Below, piece by piece: positions 1-10,780 of a DNA stretch of 64,000 nucleotides. The position numbers and the translations under genes were made by a program. The number at the start of each line of letters is the position of its first letter. Within the stretch, counting starts at the first letter, position 1. The stretch is from Tetranychus cinnabarinus. Taxonomy: Eukaryota; Arthropoda; Arachnida; Trombidiformes; Tetranychidae. The DNA lies in the NCBI GenBank assembly GCA_022266195.1, contig WHVY01000002.1, forward strand, positions 1,627,001 through 1,691,000, in the 5' to 3' direction. The notes under the pieces are model-generated. The model did no database searches and was not told the DNA's origin. It was given only the letters and a program-made list of their open reading frames with translations.

Positions 1-1043
1 TTATGCTCAAATTGACCCAGGATAGAGCAACATGTCTTATTTAAGTGAAAATACTAAATGTTATGACAAGTTAAATGTTAGCTTAATGTATCAACGTTGT
101 CAATCAAGACCAATTTTACAACCAGTATTTTGACTAAAGTCGTGTATCAGCAAGTGGATGCCAAATTTAATTTGGCTTTGATAATTTAAAGTGATTAGGA
201 AAGTTAGCAATATAATGCTTAACTCTACCTAAATCCTTGGATAGTAAAACAAAAACGACCCGAAAATCAAGCCAATCAGTTACCCAAATCATTGAAATTG
301 AAATAATAACGTCTCTTCCCATATCAATAATGACTATTGAATCTTCAGACTTCTAGTGTTTATCGCTATTGATATTCATCTGCAATGTGGACCGAGTCAC
401 ATGTGATCTTGGTAAGAGTCAAAATTAAATTCATAGTTGAATTGTGATGAAAATGGTTGACTGAAAAATCGTATAATCTTATCAAAATCAAATGGCAGTA
501 ACAATGACCTGAGCTGAGTTTACTCCGAAAAAAAGATTCACAAGAAATAAACTCGGAAGTGTTTACTTACTCTTTTTTGTTGCAGTTATGATGATAATTA
601 TCAGATAAATAAGATGATTGTTGATGTATTAGTTCAAAGAGAGGTTGAGAGTAAGGTTGTCATCTTTTGATATGTTGATGTATATCTTGGAGCTCATTGT
701 CAATGGCAATTAGCCAGCAAATTCACAGTCATAACTCGATTCTCGGAACAATACAGTATAACTACGAGATTTTACGAAGCAATTTTCAACACCAAACAGT
801 AATCATCATCATCTTCATGTTGATCATCAGCATCACTGACAGCATCATCTCAATGAAATAAAGAGATCGAGAGAAGTGAGAGAAACTGGGAGAAATGGAA
901 AGTATTTAGTCTTAAAACAAACAAAACTTGAGTTTATCCAGTTTTGTCAAGATCTGCTTTCACTTTGTGTTTAAATATATAATAATAGATTGAAAAAGAC
1001 AACGACAATTGTTCAAAAAATAAACTCTACTCTTGCATCTATA
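1..1043. other. 5' flank of the fibrinogen-domain gene
   Basis: No coding exon is recognisable here. The sequence is AT-rich with ATC/ATG-type trinucleotide runs near 805-850. A TATA-like stretch (ttaaatatataata) at about 971-984 lies 60-70 bases upstream of the chosen ATG at 1044 and could be the core promoter, but it could equally be chance in such AT-rich DNA. Confidence 0.4.
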
Positions 1044-2814
1044 ATGAAGTTAATAACCATTTGTTTGATTTTGTTGCTATTCAATATCTTAGGACCGACT
1101 TTTATCCATGGACAAGCGGCTAGTCGTAAAAAGATGATTGAAGAAATGAGTCAAAACATGAAAGAAATGGAAACAGCTTTTGGTAAATTGTCAAATCAAC
1201 TGAAATCAACAGAGGCTAATTTAAATCTATTCCAGGATAAATTGAATGTTGTACTGAATACAGTTGAAGTAACCAAGGTGAGAACCCGGATGATTGAGGA
1301 AAAGTTTACAACATTGGAATCAAAGTTGGCCACAATTGAAGAAACAGCAAAAACAAGTTTGGCGCATTTGATCAACAGCTCTGGTGCCACTGGTGTAAAT
1401 AACCGTCTTGAGTCTACCGAGAAAGGTTTACTCAAGATTATGAATGTTTTGACTGATTTATATGGACTGGTTAAGGAGAATCATCTCAATGACAAACCAA
1501 CATTATCGCGAAGAGGTGAATCCGATTTTGAAAGTGAAAGCAACATGAGAAAGATTGTCCGAGAAGAAGTGAATATCTTGAAACACGAGCTTGCCAATGA
1601 TATGAATATTACTGGATTAACTGGACGATTGGGTGAAGTGTTTTCCATCATAACCAATATCCAAGAAAATTCAGTGAACAATAAAAAGCCTGGTGTTGAG
1701 GATGACTCAAATGGTAATCAATTAACCAGTCAACCTCGTGATGAGGTTTGCTCTGACTTTTCCAGGTTAAGAAATCAATTCTCATTTGCTGTACAAGAGC
1801 TTCGTAATAACATGACACTTGTTATGGATACAATTAACAAAGGCAACACCGGTAAATGTAATACATTTGCATCAGCTGGATCAAGTGTACCTCCACCTCA
1901 AACACCAACTCCATCATTTTTTGTAACATTACCAAACGTCAATCAAGCTGACTCACCTCGACTAGATGGGTTGACTCAGCGTATCAATGATTGTCCCATC
2001 ATGGATCCTCGCCTATCTTCAAAGCTGGACTGTACTCATTCTAGACCCAATTTTCCTAAAGATTGTGCTGAGATAATTACATCAAACTCAACCTGCCAAT
2101 CCAAAGTGTACGCAGTTAGGACAGGTTCACCTTTAAGAGTCCAAAGAGTCTATTGTGATATGGATGACAATGGCGGAGGTTGGACGGTAAGTAATGCTAA
2201 AGATGTTCATCTCCATAACATTTATTTATCATCTTATTAATTTTGCTTTTTTCAAGGTTATTCTGAGACGAGGCAAATTCTCAGAGAAGAAGCATCATGT
2301 TGATTTCAGGACAAATTGGCAAACATACAAAAGAGGATTTGGTGATATTGGTGATGAATTTTGGATTGGAAATGAAGTGATTCACCATTTAACTACAAAA
2401 GAACCTCAAATCCTGCAAATTGACATGAAATCGTTTTCTGGTGAATGTATTTCGGTTCAATTTAAAAAATTTGTTGTCGCCAGTGAATCAGACAATTACC
2501 AATTACGTATTGATGAACCTTTTGGACCCAACAAAGAAACGGCAGAGATATTTTTAACTTTTAATGGCACTTCTTTCATCACTAGCGATAGAATCAAAGA
2601 TTCACAAAGATTTGCTTGCTTGAATCTTTTAACTGGAGGCTGGTGGGTCAACCCATCAAGATGTCCATTGGTCTATTTAACTGGATTATATAAGGAAGTT
2701 GATGTCCGAAGGGAGGTTGACACTGGAGTCAGGTGGATGACATTCAAAGAAAATGAATCTCTTCGAGAGGTTCAGATGAAAATTCGTCCCTTCTCCTTCT
2801 TAAATAAAGTTTAA
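1044..2814 (+). CDS. Secreted fibrinogen-related domain (FReD) protein, two exons
   Basis: The coding sequence joins 1044..2186 and 2257..2814 (566 aa). The 70-bp intron has a gtaagt donor and a ttttttcaag acceptor, phase 0. The frame is open back to a TTG at 990, but ATG 1044 is chosen because it begins a clear signal peptide (MKLITICLILLLFNILG). A long helical region (about residues 25-120) with heptad-like spacing suggests a coiled coil, followed by a low-complexity linker. From residue 340 the C-terminal third is a fibrinogen domain: DCAEII, YCDMDDNGGGWT joined across the splice to VILRRG, then GDEFWIGNEVIHHLT, and a late FACLNL...GGWW...C block. The usual DxDND calcium loop is not preserved (SDRIKDSQRF stands there). 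FReD proteins (ficolin, techylectin, angiopoietin types) are secreted, often oligomeric lectins or adhesion factors. The ligand here cannot be predicted. Confidence 0.88.
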
Positions 2815-2900
2815 ACATTTAAAATTTCAATTTAATCTAAATACTGTAATCATGCATTCATAGTTATCTTTAATGTAGTTGTTTTTACATACCTTTTACA

Positions 2901-2906
2901 AATAAA
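2901..2906 (+). promoter_or_regulatory. Poly(A) signal AATAAA of the fibrinogen-domain gene
   Basis: A canonical AATAAA lies 87 bases after the stop codon at 2812-2814, in an AT-rich 3' untranslated region. Confidence 0.6.
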
Positions 2907-3310
2907 CAATCAAAAACTCTAATTTTCCCATTTTTGATTTAAAAGTTGCTGATATGAAATGAAGAAAAATATGAATTGTCATTTGAAATGGGGTTGCAAA
3001 AATAATCATTTCTATATCTTTCCAAAATTTTTGAATTAATTGAAATAATTAAAGAGTAAGAAAATTAGAATAGATTATGAATAAAATTAATTGAATTGAA
3101 ACTCCTTCAGGCAATTTTAACAAAAGTTTCGTTCATATTTCCCGGCACTTGTTGTGTTGTTGCTTACAGTAGGCATAATACACTTGACACTTGTCGTTAT
3201 AGATGAGTTCATCATAATTCAGGCATCTATTTAAAATTGGATAGATAATGATTTCTAGTTAGTTTAACAGAAAATTTAGCAAAATTGAACGTTCCAAGAT
3301 CCAAAAAATT
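2907..3310. other. Short intergenic region and 5' UTR of CHMP3
   Basis: About 400 bp between two same-strand genes. The stretch around 3140-3215 has more G and C than its flanks and probably includes the CHMP3 promoter and 5' UTR. No defined element is visible. Confidence 0.35.
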
Positions 3311-4126
3311 ATGGGTCTCTTCGGTAAAGAACCTCAAAAAACACCGAAAGATCAGGTGAGTTATCCAATCTTTATTCAATTTGGTTTTGTTTTATTTGTG
3401 ATGTTATTTTATTATATTTTGTATTTAATGTGACAGGTTAGAGAATGGAGGTCAAAATTAAGAAAAGAAACCATGGCCCTTGACAGGCAGATAAGAAATA
3501 TTCAAAGAGAAGAAGCAAAAGTGAAATTATCTCTTAAAGATTCAGCCAAAAAAGGTGATAGAGACTCTTGTGTTGTTTTGGCTAAAGAATTGGTTAGATC
3601 GAGGAAAGCTATTAACCGTATAAATGTATCAAAAGCGCAAATCAATTCCGTCATGCTAAATATGGAACAACAATTAGCTAATATTAAGATTGCTGGTGCA
3701 ATACAACGATCAACTGATTTAATGAAGTGTATGCAAAATTTGGTCAAAGTTGGCGAAATTTCCGCAACAATGCAAGAAATGAGCAGAGAAATGATGAAAG
3801 CTGGAATAATTGAAGAAATGTTGGAAGAAACAATCGACGAGGCCACTGGTATCGATGATGATGACATGGAAGAGGCAGTTCAATCTGAGGTCGAGAAAAT
3901 CTTATTTGAAGTAACTGCAGGTAAGCTTTTCACAATTATCAACATTACATCGTATTCTGAAACACCTTTTATTTCATTTCAAGGTGTAATGGGCAAAGCT
4001 CCAGAAATCTCAACTAAGGAACCGACCGCTAAACAAAGTACCAGTAAGGTCGTTGAAGAAAAAGAAGAAGAAGATGAAGAAGAAATTACCGAAATGCAAA
4101 AAAGACTAGAAGCGTTGCGAAGTTAA
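3311..4126 (+). CDS. CHMP3: Charged multivesicular body protein 3 (ESCRT-III subunit VPS24)
   Basis: Three exons: 3311..3355, 3437..3920 and 3984..4126 (223 aa, close to the 222 aa of the human protein). The protein starts MGLFGKEPQKTPKDQ, matching the N-myristoylation-type MGLFGK start of CHMP3, and continues VREWRSKLRKE...DRQIRNIQREE, then AKEL(V)RSRKAI, MMKAGIIEEMLE and a C-terminal LFEVTAG. It ends in an acidic stretch and EMQKRLEALRS, a MIT-interacting motif for Vps4/UBPY-type partners. ESCRT-III subunits polymerise on endosomal and other membranes for budding away from the cytosol. The first exon holds only 15 codons and is easily missed. Intron 2 (63 bp) has no in-frame stop, so a naive ORF reads straight through it and adds 21 false residues; family alignment shows it is spliced out (VTAG joined to VMGKAPE). 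Confidence 0.96.
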
Positions 4127-4191
4127 TTTATCGAGCTATATCTTCGCCATAAATGTGATTGACTACTAATGTTTATTATATCCAATTTTAA

Positions 4192-4197
4192 AATAAA
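4192..4197 (+). promoter_or_regulatory. Poly(A) signal AATAAA of CHMP3
   Basis: Canonical hexamer 66 bases after the CHMP3 stop codon. The following 300 bp to the timeless poly(A) signal contain no recognisable feature. Confidence 0.6.
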
Positions 4198-4493
4198 CAT
4201 CAATTGCTGATGTTTAAGTTACATATTATAAAATATCGAATCTGAATCATCTCTAAATTACACATTAATAACCTAAATAATCTTTTATCTCAATGAGAAA
4301 ACAAAAAAATGAATTAAACTACTTATTTTGGAATTTTTTGCCATCATTGACGAATTACTTTTTACTTGATAAATTTTGTTTTAATGTTTTTCACGGAGTT
4401 GATATAGGAACTGGAAAATACTCTACAACTTGTTACTATTGAATAATTTATTAATCAGAAATCAGAGTAAATTTCTATGAAAAATAACATTCC

Positions 4494-4499
4494 TTTATT
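4494..4499 (-). promoter_or_regulatory. Poly(A) signal of timeless (reverse strand)
   Basis: The plus strand reads tttatt, that is AATAAA on the minus strand, about 33 bases past the timeless stop. It faces the CHMP3 signal at 4192, so the two genes converge with roughly 300 bp between them. Confidence 0.55.
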
Positions 4500-4531
4500 G
4501 GAAATAAAAACAGATAGATGTTTAGTCATCA

Positions 4532-7500
4532 TCAATCGTCATCACTATCATCTAAAACAATATTTTTCTTTCTCTTGGAAATAATAACTTCACCGTCAAT
4601 GGTTTCAGCATCACTTAAATCATCAGCTAAATCATTTTGGGTTGCTCCTATTATAGAATTCTCATTATTTACATCATTTTCAAAATCATTGTCAAGACTG
4701 TCATCATCGGCTGCTACTTGATTAATTACTTCGTCCATATCAATAAGATCATCATCTTCGAGATCATATGGATTGAGTGATCCAGGTTGATCTTGAAGCT
4801 CTTCATAATTTACATCAATGACTTCATCATAAATGGTAGGATTATTTTCAGCAACGGGCGCATCAGGCTCAGGAGATTTTGACTTTTCTTCAGGAACTTT
4901 TGGAATTTGCGTGCTTTGGAATTTGGGATTAAATTCATCTGCGTCATCTGATAACTCAGATAGATCATCATTTCGATTACCAGGCCGGTCATCTCCCGAG
5001 TCGGAATCATAAGTTGAGTTAATGGCATCATCTTCACCTTTCTTTCCTTTCCTTCCTTTCTTCTCTTTGCGTTTTCGCTCTTTTGGCTCAGGTTTAACAT
5101 AATTCTCTTCAATTTCATGCATTTCTTTCTTATTTTTCCAGAATAGAATTTCCACTAAAAGTTTATCGTTACCTTTAGCCTGACTAACAAACTCTTTGAT
5201 TATGAATCTTGCAAAATTCCTTATTTCTGAGAATTTATTGTCTCTATCTAACTTGCTTATTTCAAAGCATCTTTGAAATATCCTGAAAACTGAAAGCTGG
5301 AAGAAGAACACAGGAGATTTACAGTCCAAGGCAATTCTGTGAGCCATTCGAAGTATCGCATGATTAAGTATTTCCGAATTTATATCGAATTTTTTCAACG
5401 CTAAGCAATAAGCTTTTACGACCTTTGAATTACAGTATTTCAAAACGAAATCTCGAAGATAAAATGCTCGCTCTTGATAAGCAGATTCCTCGTTTACTAC
5501 TCCATTATTTTCACCGTCTTTCTCCTCTTCGTAATCTGATACTGGATCTTTTTCTTTATCAGCCAATTCTTCTTCATTCTGATTTTCAGCATTATTTTCA
5601 TCAGCAACAGCATTTTCTTTGCCATTTTTCTCGATTGGTTCTTCCATATCTAGATCAATCCACTTTTCAGTAGCGATAATTCTGTGTAAAATAGCTACTT
5701 CCTCTTCAGGAGATAAGTCTGGAGCTCCAAAAGGTGTATCGTCGTAATCGTTGTATTCTTCTCGCGCATTTCTACAAAGTGCTAATGCGAGTAAAATTTT
5801 TCTTTGTTTTAAAAATTTGCTTATTCGATACAAGGCATCTTCTTTCTGTGCATCTCTAGTCTCTTCAGACAAAACATTAAAAGAAAGAACTTCCACTTCA
5901 TTATCTGAATTTGGTAATTCAGTCTTTCCTTGAATAGCCTCGTCCAATTCAAAGACTATTTCTTGCCATAATTTTTCGACTAGTTCCATTTGTTGTTCCT
6001 TTTTTTTCTTAGCAGTCGGCTTCCTGCGTTTTTTCTTTTTTGTCTTGACAACGAAATTTTCATTCGACTTACTGTAAAGATCTAACATTTTGAGGAAGAC
6101 GTGATTTGTTTCAATCAAATCTCGCAGAAATTGTGGGCTCATCTTTTTTTCATCATAACCAGAAATTAGATTCAGCAGTAGTTCACGGTAGTCGAGTTCA
6201 TAGAATACTTTGTCACTCATGGTTTTAGCAAGATACAACAGTCGCTCTTCTTGTGCATGTTTGATCGAGGCAATTGTGAAAAGAAGCTCTTTGTATGCTT
6301 TTAGAGCAATGTGAAGTCTTCTAGACCAAGCCGTTATACTGACTCTGTCAGATCGAGCGTTCGCAATCTGATCCATAAATTCTTCAACTTTGGTGTGCAA
6401 ATAGTGGAAATATTCAGTATTGAAAGTTTCTTCGATATCACTTGGATCTCCTTTCGAGTGTCGATTGAATTCCATGAAAAAATGTGCGGTGAAAAAGTAA
6501 TATGTTTCATCATTTGCTATAGCATTTTTGTTTTCCAATGCGCTTTTAACGTATGCCATAAGGGAATTGTAGGATTCTTTCACAAATTTTGAACAGAATT
6601 CTTTCAGAAGTTTCCGTACTTTTATGGATGGACGACGAAATGTGATTCCAATATTATTATACTGAACAGAACAATCATCTTGCATAGGTGCACGATTTTT
6701 TGGTTTCTTTGTTCCAGCTTTTTCAATGTCCATACTAATTTTACGAGGGTCTTCAGTGGTTTTATGATAGATCAAATCATTTTCACCAACAGATTTGAAA
6801 TTTTTCACAAGATAAGTTGAATCCTTGAAGCGATTGAATCGGGAAAAGCGGGAGAGATTTTTCATTTTCTTCTCGTGTTCTTTTATCTGATCCAATTCCT
6901 CACTTTCAACTAGAGCAGCACACGTTTTGCGTTTCTTGTTTACATGACTACTTCGATCTTCATCTAAAGTTAAGAACTCAGGGCTTTGAGCTCGCAAAAG
7001 AGATGTGATGATTTCCAAAAGATGGAAGCAGAATGGTTGAGTTTCATCGTGAGATGATAATTTAATTAAAGCATCGAGAACACCAGACTCTTTAAAGGTG
7101 ATGATCATATCTTCGGCAATCATTTCATCGTCATCAGCACCATGCACGAGAAATGTGTCAATTGGCACATGCAAAATGTTTCTGATAAATATTAAAATTC
7201 TTTCTAGTAAAATCTTTTCTTCTTCTGATTGATCGATAACATTCTTGGCTGTGATACTTAACGCTTTTTCGATTAACACCTTCCACACTTTAATATCCCT
7301 GGAAAGTTTTGTTTTATATACACGAAGATAACCATTGATTTGCAAAAAGACTCGTTTATGTTCAACATTGTCAGGCATTTTTTCTTTATAATACATAAGA
7401 GCCGGATAAGTGAGTTGATTGAGCAAACGAAGAGTGTATTCACCAATTGCTTCATTTTCCAAGAAATAATTTCTCACAATAGGTAGAAGATCTTTCTCTA

Positions 7501-7702
7501 CAATATTCATGGCACCAAGGTGACGTAAAATCGGAAAAAGAGATCCATCTCTTTTCAGCATTCGGATTAATTCCTTAATACATTCAACACTGTCACTTCT
7601 TAATCGGTAGTCTTTTCCATTTTCATCCGGTTCTTTTCGGCTATCACCAATAGAATCAACAATTGCAGTAACATCCTGAATAACACGATTATACTTATCC
7701 AT
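4532..7702 (-). CDS. TIMELESS: TIMELESS/timeout replication-fork protection protein, single exon
   Basis: One uninterrupted frame of 1056 codons plus stop. The frame extends 14 codons upstream to a GTG, but the first ATG (7702) begins MDKYNRVIQDV and is taken as the start. Residues about 20-260 match the TIMELESS N-terminal helical-repeat domain (RMLKRDGSLFPILRHLGA, LLPIVRNY, LNQLTYPALMYY, RILIFIRNILHVP). A conserved middle region with FRRPSIKVRKLLKEF follows. A basic, NLS-like KKKKRRKP lies near residue 555. The C-terminal domain carries KYCNSKVVKAYC, FFFQLSVFRIFQRC and LVEILFWKN (about residue 850). The protein closes with a long Asp/Glu/Ser-rich tail. It resembles the essential TIM-1/timeout class more than insect circadian TIM. 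Known role of that class: with TIPIN it couples helicase and polymerase at forks and supports checkpoint signalling and cohesion. I see no clear PARP1-binding-like segment after the LVEILFWKN block. The absence of introns is unusual for this gene. Confidence 0.93.
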   Translation of the reverse strand: MDKYNRVIQDVTAIVDSIGDSRKEPDENGKDYRLRSDSVECIKELIRMLKRDGSLFPILRHLGAMNIVEKDLLPIVRNYFLENEAIGEYTLRLLNQLTYPALMYYKEKMPDNVEHKRVFLQINGYLRVYKTKLSRDIKVWKVLIEKALSITAKNVIDQSEEEKILLERILIFIRNILHVPIDTFLVHGADDDEMIAEDMIITFKESGVLDALIKLSSHDETQPFCFHLLEIITSLLRAQSPEFLTLDEDRSSHVNKKRKTCAALVESEELDQIKEHEKKMKNLSRFSRFNRFKDSTYLVKNFKSVGENDLIYHKTTEDPRKISMDIEKAGTKKPKNRAPMQDDCSVQYNNIGITFRRPSIKVRKLLKEFCSKFVKESYNSLMAYVKSALENKNAIANDETYYFFTAHFFMEFNRHSKGDPSDIEETFNTEYFHYLHTKVEEFMDQIANARSDRVSITAWSRRLHIALKAYKELLFTIASIKHAQEERLLYLAKTMSDKVFYELDYRELLLNLISGYDEKKMSPQFLRDLIETNHVFLKMLDLYSKSNENFVVKTKKKKRRKPTAKKKKEQQMELVEKLWQEIVFELDEAIQGKTELPNSDNEVEVLSFNVLSEETRDAQKEDALYRISKFLKQRKILLALALCRNAREEYNDYDDTPFGAPDLSPEEEVAILHRIIATEKWIDLDMEEPIEKNGKENAVADENNAENQNEEELADKEKDPVSDYEEEKDGENNGVVNEESAYQERAFYLRDFVLKYCNSKVVKAYCLALKKFDINSEILNHAILRMAHRIALDCKSPVFFFQLSVFRIFQRCFEISKLDRDNKFSEIRNFARFIIKEFVSQAKGNDKLLVEILFWKNKKEMHEIEENYVKPEPKERKRKEKKGRKGKKGEDDAINSTYDSDSGDDRPGNRNDDLSELSDDADEFNPKFQSTQIPKVPEEKSKSPEPDAPVAENNPTIYDEVIDVNYEELQDQPGSLNPYDLEDDDLIDMDEVINQVAADDDSLDNDFENDVNNENSIIGATQNDLADDLSDAETIDGEVIISKRKKNIVLDDSDDD

Positions 7703-10605
7703 GTTATTAATTTGGGAAATAATTTGATGACAAGAATAAAACACAATTAAAAAACAAGAGCCATTAAAAGGAGATCACAAAATTTGGGCAAGAAAAATAA
7801 CAAAACAATTACGCGGGTTTTAATCCTGCAATGTTTTGTTTCTTAAAGAAACTCAACGCCATCTAATGAATAGCAACCAAGCTATTTGGAGTCGATCAAT
7901 TTTGAAAGTCTAATTGTTGATTAAATATTGACCAGAAATTATTGTAATGTAATTGTGATCAAAATAAATAAAGTGGATGAAGTTATTTGAATTTTTTTAA
8001 TTTATTTGCATTCTTATTTTATAACTTTACAACAAAATGATGTTAGACTTGTTTCATCTCAATATCTCAAAGTTGTTTTTTCAACCAATAATTATTACAA
8101 TTTATTTACTAATGAGATCGATTTGAAAATTAAAAAGCAAAATATGAATTCAATGAGAAATTAAATAACAACAAAAAATTAAAGGTTGATACAAATAAAG
8201 GTAAATGAGGAAAACAAAAGTTGATAGTTGAAGTGATGAAGTTGATGAAAAGCTTCTAATGATTGATTATAATAATGATTACATTTGTATATTGATTTGG
8301 TTTGTATTTTGTTTGTTTGTAAACCAATTCATCTTTTCAATTTTCAAATAATTAAATCTTCTTAATCTTATTCCAAATATTTAACATGTTAATTGATGAG
8401 CCATCTAAAGTCCAATTAAGTTGGAAAATAAATTCTTATAAATTAATTTAAATGGTTGTTAACTTTAGTTAGTAATTAGTGGTTAACAGCATTTCATTTT
8501 AACCACATACCATGTTATATACTTTATGTTTCAATAGATTTCAATTTTAATAAGTTAAACCTTTGTTTTCATCTGATTTACACAACATAATTGCAAACAT
8601 AATTTATATTTGTCATTTGATTTCAAACCAGCATTTTTAGCTTTTGCTTTTGGTATTACATATTATTTAAACAATCGTTGATAATTAATCAACTCAGCGA
8701 GCTAATTGTTAATCAATGTTTCTGAAGCAAAAGAATACAAAAAAAGGTAAAGAAACCAAAGCAAAGGAGAAATGAAATTGGGTTTAGATTGGGTTTTCAT
8801 TTATTTTAGGTTTTTGGGTTTGGGTTTGGGTTTGGATTAAAGTCTATGACTTTGGGAAGAGATTGGAGATTGGAGTTGAGAAGAGGCCAGATTAACTCTT
8901 ACATGTTAGTTAATTGTTATGGTTATAATTGGTAAAAATGAAACGGTGTTAATAGCAAGGTAGATTGCAAGCAAGATTGAGAGTCTGTTGAGTTTTTTGA
9001 TTAGCTGGTGGTAACATTAAATTTACAGGCTATTATTAATTTGACTTTGAGCGAATCATCTTGTCAGTGTGAATTGAATCATTCAATTTAATCAATAACT
9101 CTCAATCAGACTTATCTTTAGGCACAATTTAAATTAACTTCACTATTGTATGTTCAGTATCTTTGGAGAAGGTTTAATGGTTTTAGGTTTAGCTTTTGTT
9201 TCTCTGTGTATAGCAACAGTCTAATGTAATTTTCACTGTAGAGTATCTGGCAGCTTTTCACAATTTCAATAATAATTGATTGGGTTTTCCGTGTTCTGGT
9301 AACGTAATGATGATAATAATAATGGTAATAATAATAGTAATGTTAATTTTTTGTCAATTAATTAATAAGAAAGATTAATAGAAAGATTTTTGTTATGATT
9401 AAAAGAAAAAGGAAAGACAACGTAGAAGGAAACTTAACTATAGATTTAACTATGAACTTGGGTATGATAACAAATTAATGGATGAAAACAAGGCAACGAT
9501 AACATACCCAGTTGATTGAGATGAAGCAAAGATGATGACGATGATGATGATGAGGGCGAGGGTGAAGGTGATTATGAGGACGAAAATGAAAAATGATATT
9601 CTGTACAGTATATTATCATTGGAAACATTATTTTTTGGGTTTTGTCAAGCCGTTGGTTACTTCAATTATCAACGACCGGAGCAACTGTTGTCTTTTTGTT
9701 TTTTTTCAAGGAAGGATCAGTTTCTCTCTATTACAGTTATACTTATATATTTATATTTAGATGATTAATTTAACATATTGATGAATAATTAGGTGCAAAT
9801 AGTGGGTTGAAACTGAATTAAAGAAAAAGGAATAAAAAAAATAACAAATGAGAAACCAGAAAATTTTGTTTCTCGCGCCCTTTTTGGTTGACCTAAGGAT
9901 TTGGATCCTATCAAGATCAACTAACCGGCTAAGATTTATTAGAGTTTGTGTTTTTGTTTTACTCGTTAGACATTTTGTTTAACGCTAAATGAGACTAATT
10001 GATAAATTAAATATTTAAATTAAGTTTTTCTTTTATGGGAAACAAAAAAGGTTGGAATAACGTAAATCAAAATGTTGACACAATTCGTTGTTTGAGCTAC
10101 CTGTTTGGGACTGGATCAAGTAACCAGACCATGTGAAGTTAAATGTGAGTTGTGATTTTTGTGAGTGAGTGTGTGTGATTAATAAGTGTTTTAATTTATC
10201 GGAAGATTATCATTATTATTATTATTGTTATTTTTAAATATTTAGTGCAACTCTAGGATAATGTGATGTCAATCTGGATTAAAGGTTAATTGGTGGAGCA
10301 GTCAAGTGAACATTGGATAACATGATGGAAGGACAAACAAGCAGCAATAATGACTGGAGTGAAACTTAGGGAAAGCTGATTAATTGTTATGTCTAACAAG
10401 ATATAAATGTTGCATGCAACTTTTATATGAAGTGAATCAACTATCATCATCATATTATTAGTGTTATTATTTGGGAACCAGTGAAATGGACCAAAAGGAA
10501 ATACAGGAAAAAGAAATGCTAAAAGCTAACCATGTGTGTTGGAAAGTCAAATTTCTATTAGCATTGTACTAGCTGTTGCTAAGTTAGATTTGAGCTTTCC
10601 TATTA
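7703..10605. other. Region between the timeless start and the downstream hairpin: no gene seen
   Basis: The first few hundred bases presumably hold the timeless promoter. The rest is AT-rich, with runs of GAT/ATG triplets at 9533-9590 and TAA-type simple sequence. The frames that stay open are short and low in complexity. Part may be complexin 3' UTR, whose end I could not locate. Confidence 0.35.
8814..8836. repeat. Short (GGGTTT)n tract
   Basis: About three and a half tandem copies of a GGGTTT hexamer. Related AACCCA copies on the same strand occur at 22108-22128. This is not the arthropod TTAGG telomere repeat. Confidence 0.6.
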
Positions 10606-10780
10606 TACAAATGAATGCATTGAGTTTGACGGTTGCTTTAATTTTCTTTGCGCACCCAATTCCCATTGGTGTGATAGATGAATATACGGTTAATGCCTAA
10701 TTGTAATCTTATCACATCGATGGGAATTGGGTGCGCAAAGAAAATTAAAGCAACCGTCAAACTCAATGCATTCGTTTGTA
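10606..10780. repeat. Long inverted repeat (71-bp arms, 33-bp loop)
   Basis: The left arm 10606-10676 and right arm 10710-10780 are reverse complements with three mismatches. The core tgcgcacccaattcccat pairs perfectly with its partner. The complementarity extends a few bases further on both sides with one base indel (tattatacaa against ttgtattaata), giving TA-rich ends. There is no coding content. It could be a young miniature inverted-repeat transposon or a transcribed hairpin RNA; its near-perfect arms argue for recent origin or selection. It lies 1.9 kb past the complexin stop and could be inside a long 3' UTR. Confidence 0.9.

Noticed and set aside
990..1043. Upstream extension of the fibrinogen-domain frame to 990
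   Set aside because: The first codon there is TTG. ATG 1044 starts a proper signal peptide, so the extension is taken as 5' UTR.
7703..7744. 14-codon N-terminal extension of timeless
   Set aside because: It begins with GTG. The first ATG is at 7702 and gives a normal start.
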